A stretch of 34,943 nucleotides of DNA from Deltaproteobacteria bacterium (GCA_003647065.1 QMMC01000013.1:1-34943); one strand, 5' to 3'. Positions 1-8,670 are shown, numbered from the stretch's first letter. Notes: generated by a model not told the origin, from the sequence alone. Made by a program: numbers and translations.

Positions 1-66
1 AACGGGAACGGGAACGGGAACGGAAACGGGAACGGGAACGGAAACGGAAACGGAAACGGAAACGGT
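1..66. repeat. Hexanucleotide tandem repeat (AACGGR)n
   Basis: Eleven consecutive 6-bp units, AACGGG or AACGGA with a last AACGGT, run from the window edge, so the full array may be longer. Read on the plus strand in one frame it would give alternating Asn-Gly, but no plausible gene start or product follows, and the downstream DNA is antisense to the 109-1950 gene. I read it as a simple-sequence array beyond the 3' end of that gene. The other sequence up to 108 holds nothing recognisable. Confidence 0.85.
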
Positions 67-108
67 CGCGGCTACGTCAACGCCCCCGGCCCCGGATTCC
101 TCCGGCCG

Positions 109-1950
109 TCAGGGCTCGAAGCTCACCCAGTACGAATCGCCGCCGGCCGCTCCGTCGGCAAAGACGTAATATGTCCGGCCGCTGGTCGTCGCGGTGGTGA
201 GCCGGGTGCTGTAGAAGAAGCCCGCTGCTCCAAAGCCGTCGCCGGCGACGCAGGCAATCTCGGTCCCCGATGCGCAGGGTGCCGCGCGCACGTAGACGTC
301 GGGGTCGAAGTCGTCCGAGTAGACGTCGAACCGTGCGTTTCCGTCAGCGGGGCCGTGGAAGGCGGCGACGGCCTGGAGGTCGGTGCCTGAACCACTGGGC
401 TGGCAGGAGCCCGTCGGTCCGATGAGCGGCAAGACCGACGCCGTGAGGAAGCCGATGAGGCTGCCTCCGCCGGAGATGTCGATCGTCGCCCCGCAGCTGT
501 CGCCGGTCGCGATCTCCGCTCGCACGTTCAGCTGGAAGTCGCCGCTGGTCGATGGGTCGTATCCGTCCACCAGAATGTAGAGCCGGCGGGTGGAGCCGAC
601 GGCCGTCGGCCGGAACCGGTGCACCCAGATTCGGCTCGCGTGAATTCGACCCTGGTCGATGTCGTCGTCGCAGCCGAGCTCCGAAAAGCCCGTGAGGTCG
701 CAGTCCGTGGCGACCGAGAGCACCGTGTCGGCCGTGCTGCCGAGGGTGTCGATGTAGAGGTCCACGTTGGTCGAGACGTCGACGTAATAGACGGCGTCGC
801 GGCTGCCGGGCCTCCCGCATGGCGTCTCGTAGTCCGAATCGAAGTCGGCGAGGGTTCCGCGTACGGTCACCGTCCCCCCTCCGACGACGATGGGGAGGCC
901 TTCGGCGTCCGCGCAGGTATCGGCGATGGGGATGCAGCCGTCGTCCACGACACCGTCGCAATCGTCGTCCCGCCGGTTACAAAACTCCGTGGCGCCGGGG
1001 TGCACGTTGGGGTTGCCGTCGTCGCAGTCCGTGCCTCCGGTGCACATCATGGCGCCCTCGGACTCCGTGGGGTAGCCGTCCTCGTCATCGTCGCGGGGGG
1101 CGTTGATGCACGAACTCGTCGCCGAGTCGCAGCTGTCGACGGTGCAGGCGCTGCCGTCTCGGCAGTCCCGTGCGGTCCCTCCGCTGCATCCTCCGGAGGA
1201 CAGATTGCAACGGCGGCCGACGATGCAGTAGTCGGTGTCGCAGAGCGTGTCGTCGGCGGTGTTGACGCAGCCGTCGGAGTCGGCGCCGTCGGCGCCGGGG
1301 GCGCAGGTGTCGGTGCTGCAGTCGATGCTGTCATTGCATGCCGCGTGGTCGAGGGTCACTTCACAGGCGTCGGTCGTTTCGTCGCAGGCCTCAGTGGAGC
1401 ACCCCGCGCCGTCGTCGCAGGTCACGGCCTCCCCGGGCAGGCAGCCGACCTCGTCGGCTCCCGGGTCCGAGCGGTTGCAATGCTCTTCGCCATTGCAGAA
1501 GAGCCCGTCGTCGCAGTCCGTGTCGTTCATGCACCGCGATCGAACGCACCCGAGGGTCGCGTCGCAGAGCTCTCCCGGGGGGCAGAGCGAGTTGGAACGC
1601 GTGTTCATGCACGTGCCCGCGACGCAGGTGTCGATGGTGCAGGCGATGCCGTCATCGCAGCCCCCGATGCAGATGACGCTCGCGTCGGTCCCGCCGTCAC
1701 CCGGGGCGCTGTCCGCGCCGGCGTCCAGGCTCCCCGAATCGGGCCGGCGGGCGTCGTCGGAGGCGTCGGCCGCGGCGTCCCCGTTCCCGCTGTCTTCGGT
1801 TCGAACGGTGCCCCCGTCGTCGCCGCCGAGGCGCCCCTCGTCCGGGTTGACGAGGGCACTACAACCCGCCGTGGCCAGGATGAGCAGGACGAGCAGGACG
1901 AGGGCGGCGAGCGGTGCTTCTGAAAACTTCATGTTGGGCATGGAGGACAT
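109..1950 (-). CDS. Cys-rich MopE-type lipoprotein
   Basis: A 613-residue exported lipoprotein of unknown function. The start at 1950 is chosen because AAAGGA lies just upstream and the protein then opens with a short lipoprotein signal whose lipobox is LATAGC (Cys30). A low-complexity Asp/Gly/Ala-rich stretch follows. Next come many short Cys-rich repeats of the form CDDGxxCTxDxC, then a MopE-like putative metal-binding motif around residues 283-338 (DCDDGNPNVHPGATEFCN, then RDDDCDG). The C-terminal ~270 residues look like two beta-sandwich domains resembling bacterial pre-peptidase C-terminal (PPC) modules, by pattern only. Such architectures are common on myxobacterial surfaces. It lies 10 bp after the TPR-PEGA gene and is the last gene of the minus-strand run. 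The longer ORF upstream of 1950 overlaps that gene and is not needed. Confidence 0.85.
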   Translation of the reverse strand: MSSMPNMKFSEAPLAALVLLVLLILATAGCSALVNPDEGRLGGDDGGTVRTEDSGNGDAAADASDDARRPDSGSLDAGADSAPGDGGTDASVICIGGCDDGIACTIDTCVAGTCMNTRSNSLCPPGELCDATLGCVRSRCMNDTDCDDGLFCNGEEHCNRSDPGADEVGCLPGEAVTCDDGAGCSTEACDETTDACEVTLDHAACNDSIDCSTDTCAPGADGADSDGCVNTADDTLCDTDYCIVGRRCNLSSGGCSGGTARDCRDGSACTVDSCDSATSSCINAPRDDDEDGYPTESEGAMMCTGGTDCDDGNPNVHPGATEFCNRRDDDCDGVVDDGCIPIADTCADAEGLPIVVGGGTVTVRGTLADFDSDYETPCGRPGSRDAVYYVDVSTNVDLYIDTLGSTADTVLSVATDCDLTGFSELGCDDDIDQGRIHASRIWVHRFRPTAVGSTRRLYILVDGYDPSTSGDFQLNVRAEIATGDSCGATIDISGGGSLIGFLTASVLPLIGPTGSCQPSGSGTDLQAVAAFHGPADGNARFDVYSDDFDPDVYVRAAPCASGTEIACVAGDGFGAAGFFYSTRLTTATTSGRTYYVFADGAAGGDSYWVSFEP

Positions 1951-1960
1951 CGCGGTCCTT

Positions 1961-3055
1961 TCAGAACTCGCCGGAGAGCACGATGGCGCCCCCGTCGGGG
2001 GTGGCCGCGGCCATCGCGCCGCGAATGCGGGGCCCCCGGCTGGCGTGCTCTTCATCGTCTGGCTGGGTCAGGAAAAAGAGCGCCGTCGTCGCCCCGGCAC
2101 CGATGATCGTCGCTACGAGGAAGACGTCGGTCAGCGTCGAGAGGGTATTGGCGCTGCTCTGGGCGTCGAGACCGTCTTGCCGGGCCTGGGCGCGCTCCGG
2201 TCCGGAGAGCGAGGGGTCGTTGCTGCGCGCGACGGCGTCGTCGAAATCGCCGTTGGCGCTCAGGGCGAGGATGCCCGTGATGACGGTGCCGACGAGGAAG
2301 GCTCCGGTCGCCGCCCCGGCGATGATCGTCGGGGTGGTGAGCACGTAGCCGCCGCTGTCCGAGGGAGCGTTGGTTTCCGGGTTTTCATCGCCCGGGTCGG
2401 CATCTATCTGAGCCGCGGTGTCGGGTTCTGCTGCGACCGCGCCGCCCTCCTCTGCCGGCGCGACGGCGGTGACCACCGGGAGCGGCTCCGCCACCGTGTC
2501 TTCACCACGCTCGAGGCGGATGGAGATGTCGGCGGGCTGCCCGCCTTCGACGATGAATTCTCGCCGAACAGACTGATAGCCTTCCGCTCGAACCTCGAGG
2601 AGATGGCTCCCGGGGACCATGCGGATCGTGTGGAGGATGGGGGTTCGGCGGACCTCTGCTTCGTCGATGCGCACCAGGGCCCCGTCGGGGACCACCCGGA
2701 CGGTGACCTCGCCGACTTGTCCCCGCAGGCTTCGGAGAGCCTCCTCGACCTCGGCCCGTTGGGCGGGCGGTGCGTCCGGCGACTCCGTCAGGAAGTGCTC
2801 GTAGTGAAACATCGCCTCGAGGGGACGCCGGAGGTGCTCGTAGCAGTTGGCCATGTTGACGCGCACGCTCGGGTGCGGCGCCAGCCGGTAGGCCTCCTGG
2901 AACGAAGTCAGGGCGGATTCGTATTGCCCGGCCTCGAAGGCCTCGACTCCCGCTCCGAAGTTTTGCCGCGCCTGGTCCCGCGCGTCCTGCGCGAGGGCCG
3001 GTGCTGCGATCGCCAAAAGCACCAGAGCCAGGGCTCCAATGAACGAACTCTTCAT
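1961..3055 (-). CDS. TPR and PEGA domain envelope protein
   Basis: A 364-residue exported protein. The start at 3055 has GGAGG six bases upstream and gives a clean Sec signal peptide (residues 1-22, ending ALA-Q). Residues about 30-95 form TPR-like helices (tandem Ala/Tyr pattern, AFEAGQYESALTSFQEAYRL). Residues 115-183 form a PEGA-type beta domain with the typical PDGALVRID and PGSHLLEVRAEGY segments. An acidic Ala/Pro linker leads to two predicted membrane segments at 243-266 and 308-329. TPR-PEGA proteins are abundant in myxobacteria and are thought to act in envelope assemblies, but no specific role is known for this one. It has its own possible promoter in the 91-bp gap upstream and is followed after 10 bp by the lipoprotein gene. 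Confidence 0.88.
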   Translation of the reverse strand: MKSSFIGALALVLLAIAAPALAQDARDQARQNFGAGVEAFEAGQYESALTSFQEAYRLAPHPSVRVNMANCYEHLRRPLEAMFHYEHFLTESPDAPPAQRAEVEEALRSLRGQVGEVTVRVVPDGALVRIDEAEVRRTPILHTIRMVPGSHLLEVRAEGYQSVRREFIVEGGQPADISIRLERGEDTVAEPLPVVTAVAPAEEGGAVAAEPDTAAQIDADPGDENPETNAPSDSGGYVLTTPTIIAGAATGAFLVGTVITGILALSANGDFDDAVARSNDPSLSGPERAQARQDGLDAQSSANTLSTLTDVFLVATIIGAGATTALFFLTQPDDEEHASRGPRIRGAMAAATPDGGAIVLSGEF

Positions 3056-3146
3056 TACCGCCTCCAACCCCGCGGAAAGCCCCCCGGGGGATGGGGCGCA
3101 GCCTAGCCCGGGGCCGGACCCCGGTCGAGGCACCCTCTGAGAGGAG
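3056..3146 (-). promoter_or_regulatory. Leader region of the TPR-PEGA gene
   Basis: On the minus strand this 91-bp gap holds, in order, a GC-rich inverted repeat (CCGGGG, five-base loop, CCCCGG), a possible -10 hexamer TAGGCT at 3105-3100, a second GC hairpin around 3081-3090 (CCCCCGGGGG) and the Shine-Dalgarno GGAGG at 3065-3061. The first inverted repeat could terminate or attenuate transcription from the MYXO-CTERM gene, though it has no T-tract. No matching -35 box was found. The same TAGGCT hexamer precedes the DNA polymerase gene at 13987. Confidence 0.35.
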
Positions 3147-4535
3147 TCACGGGCGACGCCGGCGGCCGAAGAGCCCGAAAACAAAGGACAAAATGAGGGC
3201 TACCGCGGGACCCGGGGCCGGGCCGGGGTGACTCCCGGCCGCCGTGCTGCAAGCGCATCCAGTGGACGCCGGTGTCGTCGTACCCCCGTCGCCGCCATCG
3301 GCCGCGGCGTCCTCGGTCCCTCCGTCGCTCCCCGGTCCTCCGCCATCCGGGACCCCTGCGTCGCCGCCGAGGCCGAGGTCCACGATGAGGTCGGCGAGGT
3401 CTGCCTCGCAGGCGGCCGGGGTCGCGGCGCCGGCGGAGCACGTGACGGTGCCAGGGACATCTGCGAAGAGGAGCATCGGTGTGACCGTGGCGCCTCCGTC
3501 GGTCGAGCGTCCGAGGGCGTAGCCGTCTTCGTAGTTGTCGGCGCAGACGAAGAGCTCGGACCCCCGGAGCCCGAGGCAGCCGACGCGGAGGTCCGCGTGG
3601 ATGACCGAGAAGGTCTCCCCGCCGTCGTCGGAGCGATGGAGGCCGGTGTCGGTCCGGCCGCCGAGCCACACCGTCGTGCCATCGGCGGACCAGGCGAAGG
3701 CGTCGACGTCGCCGACGGAGATGCGCTCGGAGAAGGTCTGCCCCGAGTCTTCGCTCACATAGACCCGGTCGGTGAAGTCGCCACGTACGCGGACCATGAT
3801 GCGGCCCGAATCGGTCGGGTCGACTCCGAGCAGGTAGACGTTGCGGTCGTCGGCACGGAAGTCGGTGAAGGCGACGGAGTCCCAGGTGACGCCGCCGTCC
3901 GCCGAGTGATAGACGAAGGGGCGCCGCGGGGTGTCGGCGGTCGGCGGATAGGCGCCGGTCAGGTAGATTTGGCTCGGGTCGGAGGGCGCGACGCGGATCG
4001 TCTCGAAGAGGATCGGGTCGATGGCGTCGTTGGTGGCGGTCCAACTCAGGTCTTCGTCGAGGCTCCGGTGTACGCCGTTGGGTGCGGCGCCGTCGGAGGT
4101 GAGCGCGTAGAGGGTGCCGTCACTGCTTCGCGTGACGTCGATCACGACCCGGTCGGTGAGCTCGGTGGACGGGAAGTCCCAGTCGCAGCCGCCCCCGGTG
4201 CCGCGGCTGAGGCCGTCGAAGAGGCCGACCACGAAGCCGCCGTCGGCGGCGATGGTGATATGCGGGTCTTCGGTCATTCGTGCCCCGATGGCTGCGGGGC
4301 AGACCCAGCGGAAGACGCCTCCCCCGTCGTCGGTGGCGAGCAAGCCGAAGGTGGTGCGCAGCAGGATCACGTCCGGGTCGGTCGGATGAAAGGCGACCTC
4401 TCCCGTCGCTGGGAAACGCCCGTGGGCTTGGGCCACCGGCGCCGGTCCCATGGCCCCGAGGGTGGTCACGAGGGCCGCCGCAAAAAGCCCAACGAGCCCC
4501 GGGATCGCAAGAGACCTCGTTCTGGTGACGCGCAT
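3147..4535 (-). CDS. Secreted BNR-repeat protein with MYXO-CTERM tail
   Basis: A secreted 462-residue protein. The start at 4535 is preferred because it gives a standard signal peptide (basic MRVTRTR, hydrophobic core, cleavage near AQA-HG) and has GGGGG upstream. The open frame extends to 4628, where ATGA overlaps the stop of the preceding gene, so a longer form is possible. The body shows repeated Asp-box/BNR-type beta-propeller segments such as SADGGVTWDS, SEDSGQTF, SDDGGETF and STDGGAT, as in sortilin- and sialidase-like photosystem-stability propellers. An Asp/Gly/Ala-rich linker leads to residues 424-462: a GCAC motif (Cys427, Cys429), a hydrophobic segment and RRRRP. That arrangement is the MYXO-CTERM surface-sorting signal, in which the cysteine is the processing and lipid-attachment site. 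The propeller ligand is unknown. Confidence 0.87.
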   Translation of the reverse strand: MRVTRTRSLAIPGLVGLFAAALVTTLGAMGPAPVAQAHGRFPATGEVAFHPTDPDVILLRTTFGLLATDDGGGVFRWVCPAAIGARMTEDPHITIAADGGFVVGLFDGLSRGTGGGCDWDFPSTELTDRVVIDVTRSSDGTLYALTSDGAAPNGVHRSLDEDLSWTATNDAIDPILFETIRVAPSDPSQIYLTGAYPPTADTPRRPFVYHSADGGVTWDSVAFTDFRADDRNVYLLGVDPTDSGRIMVRVRGDFTDRVYVSEDSGQTFSERISVGDVDAFAWSADGTTVWLGGRTDTGLHRSDDGGETFSVIHADLRVGCLGLRGSELFVCADNYEDGYALGRSTDGGATVTPMLLFADVPGTVTCSAGAATPAACEADLADLIVDLGLGGDAGVPDGGGPGSDGGTEDAAADGGDGGTTTPASTGCACSTAAGSHPGPAPGPAVALILSFVFGLFGRRRRP

Positions 4536-4624
4536 CGCCCCCAGCATGGCATCCGCATCTCGGAGGTGCATCCGGGGGTTCATTGCGTCCACTGAGGGTG
4601 AGTCGTTCCCCGGCGGCCAGGGTT

Positions 4625-6763
4625 TCATTCAGCGATCTCAGCGAGGGCCATGTCCCATCCGGCGCCGTGTTCGGGGTAGGCCCGCCGGGCCGCTTCGAGG
4701 GCCCTTCGTGCCAGGTCGAGGTGGCCGTCGGCGACGTCGACGCGGGCCCGGGCTACGATCAGCTGGGGCATTCCGGGGTGGTCCTCGAGGGCGCGGTCCA
4801 GGATGAGTCGCGCGGCGCGCAGGTCGCCGAGGGTCGCCTGCACCTGTGAATCCCGAAAGGCCGTCTCTTCAGGAGAGCCGGCCGGTCGAAGGGAGAGGTC
4901 CCGGGCCCGGGTCAGGGTTGCTCGCAGCGGTCGCCAGGCCGGTGAGTCGTAGGTCATGCCTTCGAGGTGTCGCTGCCACCGAAATGCGGCCTCGAAATCT
5001 CCGGCTCGGGCGTGGCGGAGGATCGAGAGGCGGAGGGCCCGCGGGTATCCGGGCGCCGCCACGAGAGCTCGGTAGAGCACGGCATCGGCCTCCTCGAGGG
5101 CTCCGAGGTACATCAACGCCCGGGCGTAGGGCAGAAGGAAGAGGTCGACGTCTTCGCGCATCACCGTCACGAGCTCCCCGGGCAAGTCGAGGTCCATGCG
5201 CAACCCGGGGGCGCTGAACGTCGTCGCGCCGTCGTGGTCGAGGTCGCGGTAGACTTGGGCGATGCGTCGAAATTCTTCTTGGTCTGCGTAGGACAACAAC
5301 CTGCCGCGGAGCCGTACCGCGCCGAGGCCGAAGCGCCACTCGCGATCGAGGTCGGCCTCCTCCGCCGCGGCGGCATGGGCCCGGCACCAGGCCTGGTATG
5401 CATGGTCGTCGCGGTGAGCGAGCTCCCGGAGGCGCGCGACCTCCCCGAGGGCCACCAGGTTATGGGGCGCGATCTCCGCTTCGTAACCAAAGAGCGCTTC
5501 GTCAGATTGGAAGTGCTCTTGGTGACGGATCGAGATGAACGCCGAGAGGGCTCCGAGGGCGAGGGCGCCGAGGGTGATGAGGCGACGCCGAGGCCCGGCC
5601 GCGCCGAGGTGTGGGCGAAGGGCCCGAGCGCCTAGGGCCGCGAGGCCTACGTGGGGCAAGTACAAGAAGCGCTCCGAGATCAGGCTTACGCCACCGAGCG
5701 ACGCGAGGTTGATGACCGGGAGCAAGGGGACCACGAACCACGCGACGTCGGCCAGGTAAGGGCGCAGCCGAGGGCGCCGGCGGGAGAGGACCACCAATGC
5801 GACGACGGCCACCATCAGGACGCCGCCCAGGATGAGTGCTTCCGGTGCCCAGAGCATGTGGCCCGCGCCATCGTGGCGACGCAGGCCCGGGAATGCGGTG
5901 GGGGGGACCGGGGCGATGGTGTGCACGACGAAGTGGCCGATGGACGCGAGGACCCGCGGGAAGAGCGTGCCGAGGCCCTCGCCGGTGGCACCGAAGTGCA
6001 TGAAAGGGACGAAGAGGAAGCGTAACGAAAACGCCCCGACGACGGCCACGGTCACCGCCAGGAGGCGCCCCGCGTCGCCGGGGTGCCTGCCGATCCGGCG
6101 ATCCTTCGAGGGGCCGTCTAAAAGCACGAGATCCGCCGCGAGGACGAACGGCACGAGCACCGCGGGTTCCTTGCAGAACACCGCGAGCATGAAACACGCG
6201 ATCGAACCGAGCAGCATCCCGGGGCGCTGGCGCCGGCGAAAGAGCACCGCCCCGGCGAGCACGAAGAAGGTCATGAAGAGGTCGGGTGCCCCGCTTATCC
6301 AGCTGACGGACTCGACCCGCGCCGGATGCACGGCGAAGAGCAGGGCCCCGAGCCCCGCCGCGAGCAAGGCCCCGCCGGCGTTTGCGTCGGCGTTTGCGTC
6401 GCTGTTTTGGATGCGCTCGCGGATGAAGACGAAGGCGAGCAGTGCGCACCCCAGGTGTGCCAGCAGGTTCACCAGGTGATAGCCCATCGGCTCGGCGCCG
6501 AAAGCCTGCCACTGGTTTGCGTAGGCAACCTTGACCAAGGGGCGCCAAACGCTCTGGTACGTCGGGTTCTTGGCGGGGCCCTGAGATGTGTCCCAGAACC
6601 CGTGGGTGATCACCCAAGGCAGTTCGGCCGGGTTGTGTAGGTATGCGTCGTCCTCGATGAGGGCGTGGTCGTCCCAGATGAATCCCCCGCCGAGGCCCCC
6701 CGCGAAGACCAGGGCGACCGAGAGGGTCAGCAGCGCCGCGAGCGTTCGCGGGTTACGGAGCAC
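4625..6763 (-). CDS. TMTC/PMT-like membrane glycosyltransferase with TPRs
   Basis: A 712-residue polytopic protein. The start is taken as GTG at 6763, two bases after the rhomboid stop (TGAAAGTG), because the first hydrophobic helix begins right there; the longer frame reads through rhomboid coding sequence. The N-terminal ~450 residues hold about nine to ten membrane segments. The first loop carries the acidic motif WDDHALIEDD (Asp31, Asp32), followed by SVWRPLVK and GYHLVNLLAHL, the signature of GT-C enzymes of the protein O-mannosyltransferase/TMTC type, which transfer a sugar from a lipid carrier to extracytoplasmic protein. The C-terminal ~240 residues are Ala/Leu/Arg-rich helical TPR-like repeats. 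A short DNA repeat (GCGTTTGCGTCG) encodes NADANA in a loop near 6380. The sugar donor and acceptor are unknown; surface proteins encoded beside it are candidate acceptors. Confidence 0.8.
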   Translation of the reverse strand: MLRNPRTLAALLTLSVALVFAGGLGGGFIWDDHALIEDDAYLHNPAELPWVITHGFWDTSQGPAKNPTYQSVWRPLVKVAYANQWQAFGAEPMGYHLVNLLAHLGCALLAFVFIRERIQNSDANADANAGGALLAAGLGALLFAVHPARVESVSWISGAPDLFMTFFVLAGAVLFRRRQRPGMLLGSIACFMLAVFCKEPAVLVPFVLAADLVLLDGPSKDRRIGRHPGDAGRLLAVTVAVVGAFSLRFLFVPFMHFGATGEGLGTLFPRVLASIGHFVVHTIAPVPPTAFPGLRRHDGAGHMLWAPEALILGGVLMVAVVALVVLSRRRPRLRPYLADVAWFVVPLLPVINLASLGGVSLISERFLYLPHVGLAALGARALRPHLGAAGPRRRLITLGALALGALSAFISIRHQEHFQSDEALFGYEAEIAPHNLVALGEVARLRELAHRDDHAYQAWCRAHAAAAEEADLDREWRFGLGAVRLRGRLLSYADQEEFRRIAQVYRDLDHDGATTFSAPGLRMDLDLPGELVTVMREDVDLFLLPYARALMYLGALEEADAVLYRALVAAPGYPRALRLSILRHARAGDFEAAFRWQRHLEGMTYDSPAWRPLRATLTRARDLSLRPAGSPEETAFRDSQVQATLGDLRAARLILDRALEDHPGMPQLIVARARVDVADGHLDLARRALEAARRAYPEHGAGWDMALAEIAE

Positions 6764-6765
6764 TT

Positions 6766-7704
6766 TCAGCGAGGGCCCCGCCTCGACTTCGACTTCGAGC
6801 GCATTGCCGCGATGGCACCGAAGAGCGCGCCGGTGACGAGGCCCCCCGAGTGCACCCAGTTGGCGACGCCGGGGAAGAGGCCGAAGAGACCGGCGAGGTA
6901 GAAGCCGACGAGCCACAGACCCCAGGACTGCGGGATCGCGTAGGCGCTGAAGGGCTCGAGCTTCGACCGGACCCACATGTATCCGTAGAGGCCGAGGATG
7001 ACGCCGGAGAAGCCGTGGAAGAGAGGTGAGCCGAAGAGATACTCGGCCGTATTGGCGATGAGGCTCACCGCCACCACGAAGAAGATCAGGAAGAGCCCCC
7101 CTTGATTGCGCTCGACCATCGAGCCGAGGTCTTTGAGCCAGTACATATTGAAGAAGAGGTGGAAGATTCCGAAGCCCTTCAGCTCGGCATGCACGAAGGT
7201 CGGCGTGATCAGGCGCCAGAGCTGCCCGTCCCGGAGGCCGCCAAAGGGCACGTACTGAATCTGCGATTGCCCGAGGGGCTCGTAGGCGATGTAGTTCAGC
7301 CAGCGGTGAATGGCGTCGTAGTCGGTGAAGGCCATCGCAAAGGCGACGCCGACGCAGATGAAGATCAGGCTGAGGGTGACCTTGCCGTAGCGACTAGCGC
7401 TCGACTCATCGAGGCGAGCCCGAAGCTTGTCGGCCTTCTTGCGGGCGGCGTCGTCCTTCTTGGTCGACGCCCGGCGCTGGCCACCGGCGACCTTCGACGC
7501 CTGCTGAAAGCGCGGGTCGTCGGGGGCCTCTTCGTAGAGGCGCAGGAGCTCCCGGGCATCGTCCATCCGGGCTTCGTCTTCGACCCAGAGAAGATAGCCG
7601 CCCTCCCGTAACGCATCGACCCGTCCTGCGATGCCCTCGACGAAAAGGGCGTCCGCGAGCGTCCGGGCGGTCCCTTCATCTTCGAATTGGGCGAGCTGCC
7701 GCAT
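6766..7704 (-). CDS. GlpG-like rhomboid intramembrane serine protease
   Basis: A 312-residue rhomboid protease that would cleave transmembrane substrates within the membrane. Residues 1-66 resemble the soluble N-terminal domain of GlpG (FEDEGTARTLADAL and LWVEDEARMDDARELL), followed by a charged linker at 70-105. The membrane core carries the rhomboid hallmarks: HLFFN (His182, Asn186) in the second core helix, GFSG with nucleophile Ser233, and NWVHSGG with catalytic His285. The Ser-His dyad is therefore intact. The start at 7704 is supported by GGAGGGG just upstream. It is 9 bp after the glutathione transferase gene and nearly overlaps the downstream glycosyltransferase gene, so an operon is likely. 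Substrates are unknown. Confidence 0.93.
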   Translation of the reverse strand: MRQLAQFEDEGTARTLADALFVEGIAGRVDALREGGYLLWVEDEARMDDARELLRLYEEAPDDPRFQQASKVAGGQRRASTKKDDAARKKADKLRARLDESSASRYGKVTLSLIFICVGVAFAMAFTDYDAIHRWLNYIAYEPLGQSQIQYVPFGGLRDGQLWRLITPTFVHAELKGFGIFHLFFNMYWLKDLGSMVERNQGGLFLIFFVVAVSLIANTAEYLFGSPLFHGFSGVILGLYGYMWVRSKLEPFSAYAIPQSWGLWLVGFYLAGLFGLFPGVANWVHSGGLVTGALFGAIAAMRSKSKSRRGPR

Positions 7705-7713
7705 CGCCCCTCC

Positions 7714-8670
7714 TTAGCAAGAAATGCCGTCGCGGTCGTGGGGTTCTTCCCAGTCGACGCGGTCGGCACTGGGGCCGAGGGGAATGTAGCGCCGCGGGTG
7801 AATCGACTCGTGGCTCGTGTAGTAGTGCTCGATGGCCTGGGGCAGGTTGCAGGTGCCCCGGACCCCGGGGAGCGAATAGACGTCCCGGGCGTAGGCCCAG
7901 AGGTTGGGGTACTCGTAGAGGTGCCGGACGTTGCACTTGAAGTGGGTGTAGTAGACGGCGTCGAAGCGATAGAGGGTCGGGAAGAGGCAGAAGTCCGCGG
8001 CGGTCGGTGAGGCGCCCATCAGGTAGCGGTGTGTCCTGAGGTGCTCTTCGAGCTCGCCCAAGCGGGAAAAGAGCGCCGTCACCGCCTCGGTGTGGGCTCC
8101 CTGGCTCTGGGCGAATCCCGCGCGGTAGACGCCGTTGTTCACGGGTCCGTAGTTGGCTTGGACCATCGCCTCGATCTCGGCTTCGAGGCCCTCGGGGTAG
8201 AGCCGCACCGTGGCGTCGCCGTGGGCGTCGAACTCGCGGTCGAACATGGCGAGGAGGTCCGCCGACTCGTTCGATACGATGGTTCCGGTCTCCGTATCCC
8301 AAAGCACGGGGACCGAGACGCGGCCGGTATATCCGGGGCGCGCCCGAAGGTAGAGCTGCCACAGCCAGTCCGTGCCGTTCTCCGTGTCGGCGCCGCCGAA
8401 GCCCCAGCCCTCGGGCCCCATGAAGGGCAGGGCGTAGATGACCGGGATCGCGGCCTCGAGCTTCTTGAGGGCCCGGGCGAGCAATACGCGATGCGTCCAC
8501 CCGCAAGCCCACGATGCGTAGAGCACATAGCGGCCGGGCGTCGGCGCGTAGGGCGTCGAGCCATCGGCGCGCACCCAATCACGGAACAGCGTGGCCCGAC
8601 GTACGTAGCGCCCCTGGGCGTCCGGGCCGAGGTCTTCGGTGACCCACTTGCCGTCGAGAAGCCTACCCAT
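7714..8670 (-). CDS. Xi-class glutathione transferase (glutathionyl-hydroquinone reductase family)
   Basis: A 318-residue cytoplasmic protein of the ECM4/YqjG family, whose members use a cysteine to remove glutathione from glutathionyl-hydroquinones. Family signs are the RYVLYASWACGWTHR start of the thioredoxin-like fold, WDTETGTIVSNESADLLAMF, and the helical C-terminal half with MGASPTAADFCLFPTLYRFD and PNLWAYARD. The usual active-site block is CPWAHR; here it reads CGWTHR (Cys56), so the cysteine is kept while Pro and Ala are replaced. Length fits the family. It sits 9 bp downstream of the one-TM protein gene and 9 bp upstream of the rhomboid gene. The precise substrate cannot be told from sequence. 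Confidence 0.88.
   Translation of the reverse strand: MGRLLDGKWVTEDLGPDAQGRYVRRATLFRDWVRADGSTPYAPTPGRYVLYASWACGWTHRVLLARALKKLEAAIPVIYALPFMGPEGWGFGGADTENGTDWLWQLYLRARPGYTGRVSVPVLWDTETGTIVSNESADLLAMFDREFDAHGDATVRLYPEGLEAEIEAMVQANYGPVNNGVYRAGFAQSQGAHTEAVTALFSRLGELEEHLRTHRYLMGASPTAADFCLFPTLYRFDAVYYTHFKCNVRHLYEYPNLWAYARDVYSLPGVRGTCNLPQAIEHYYTSHESIHPRRYIPLGPSADRVDWEEPHDRDGISC

Noticed and set aside
619-3106. Long plus-strand ORFs (619-1923 and 1235-3106) antisense to the lipoprotein and TPR-PEGA genes
   Set aside because: They are mirror frames of high-GC genes, rich in Val/Gly/Arg/Ser with no domain, signal or ribosome site, while the minus-strand genes have clear domains.
3228-4595. 455-residue plus-strand ORF
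   Set aside because: Antisense to the BNR/MYXO-CTERM gene; low-complexity Val/Gly/Glu/Asp composition and no recognisable fold.
4536-4628. Longer start of the BNR protein at the ATGA overlap
   Set aside because: It would place 31 hydrophilic residues before the signal peptide; kept only as an alternative start.
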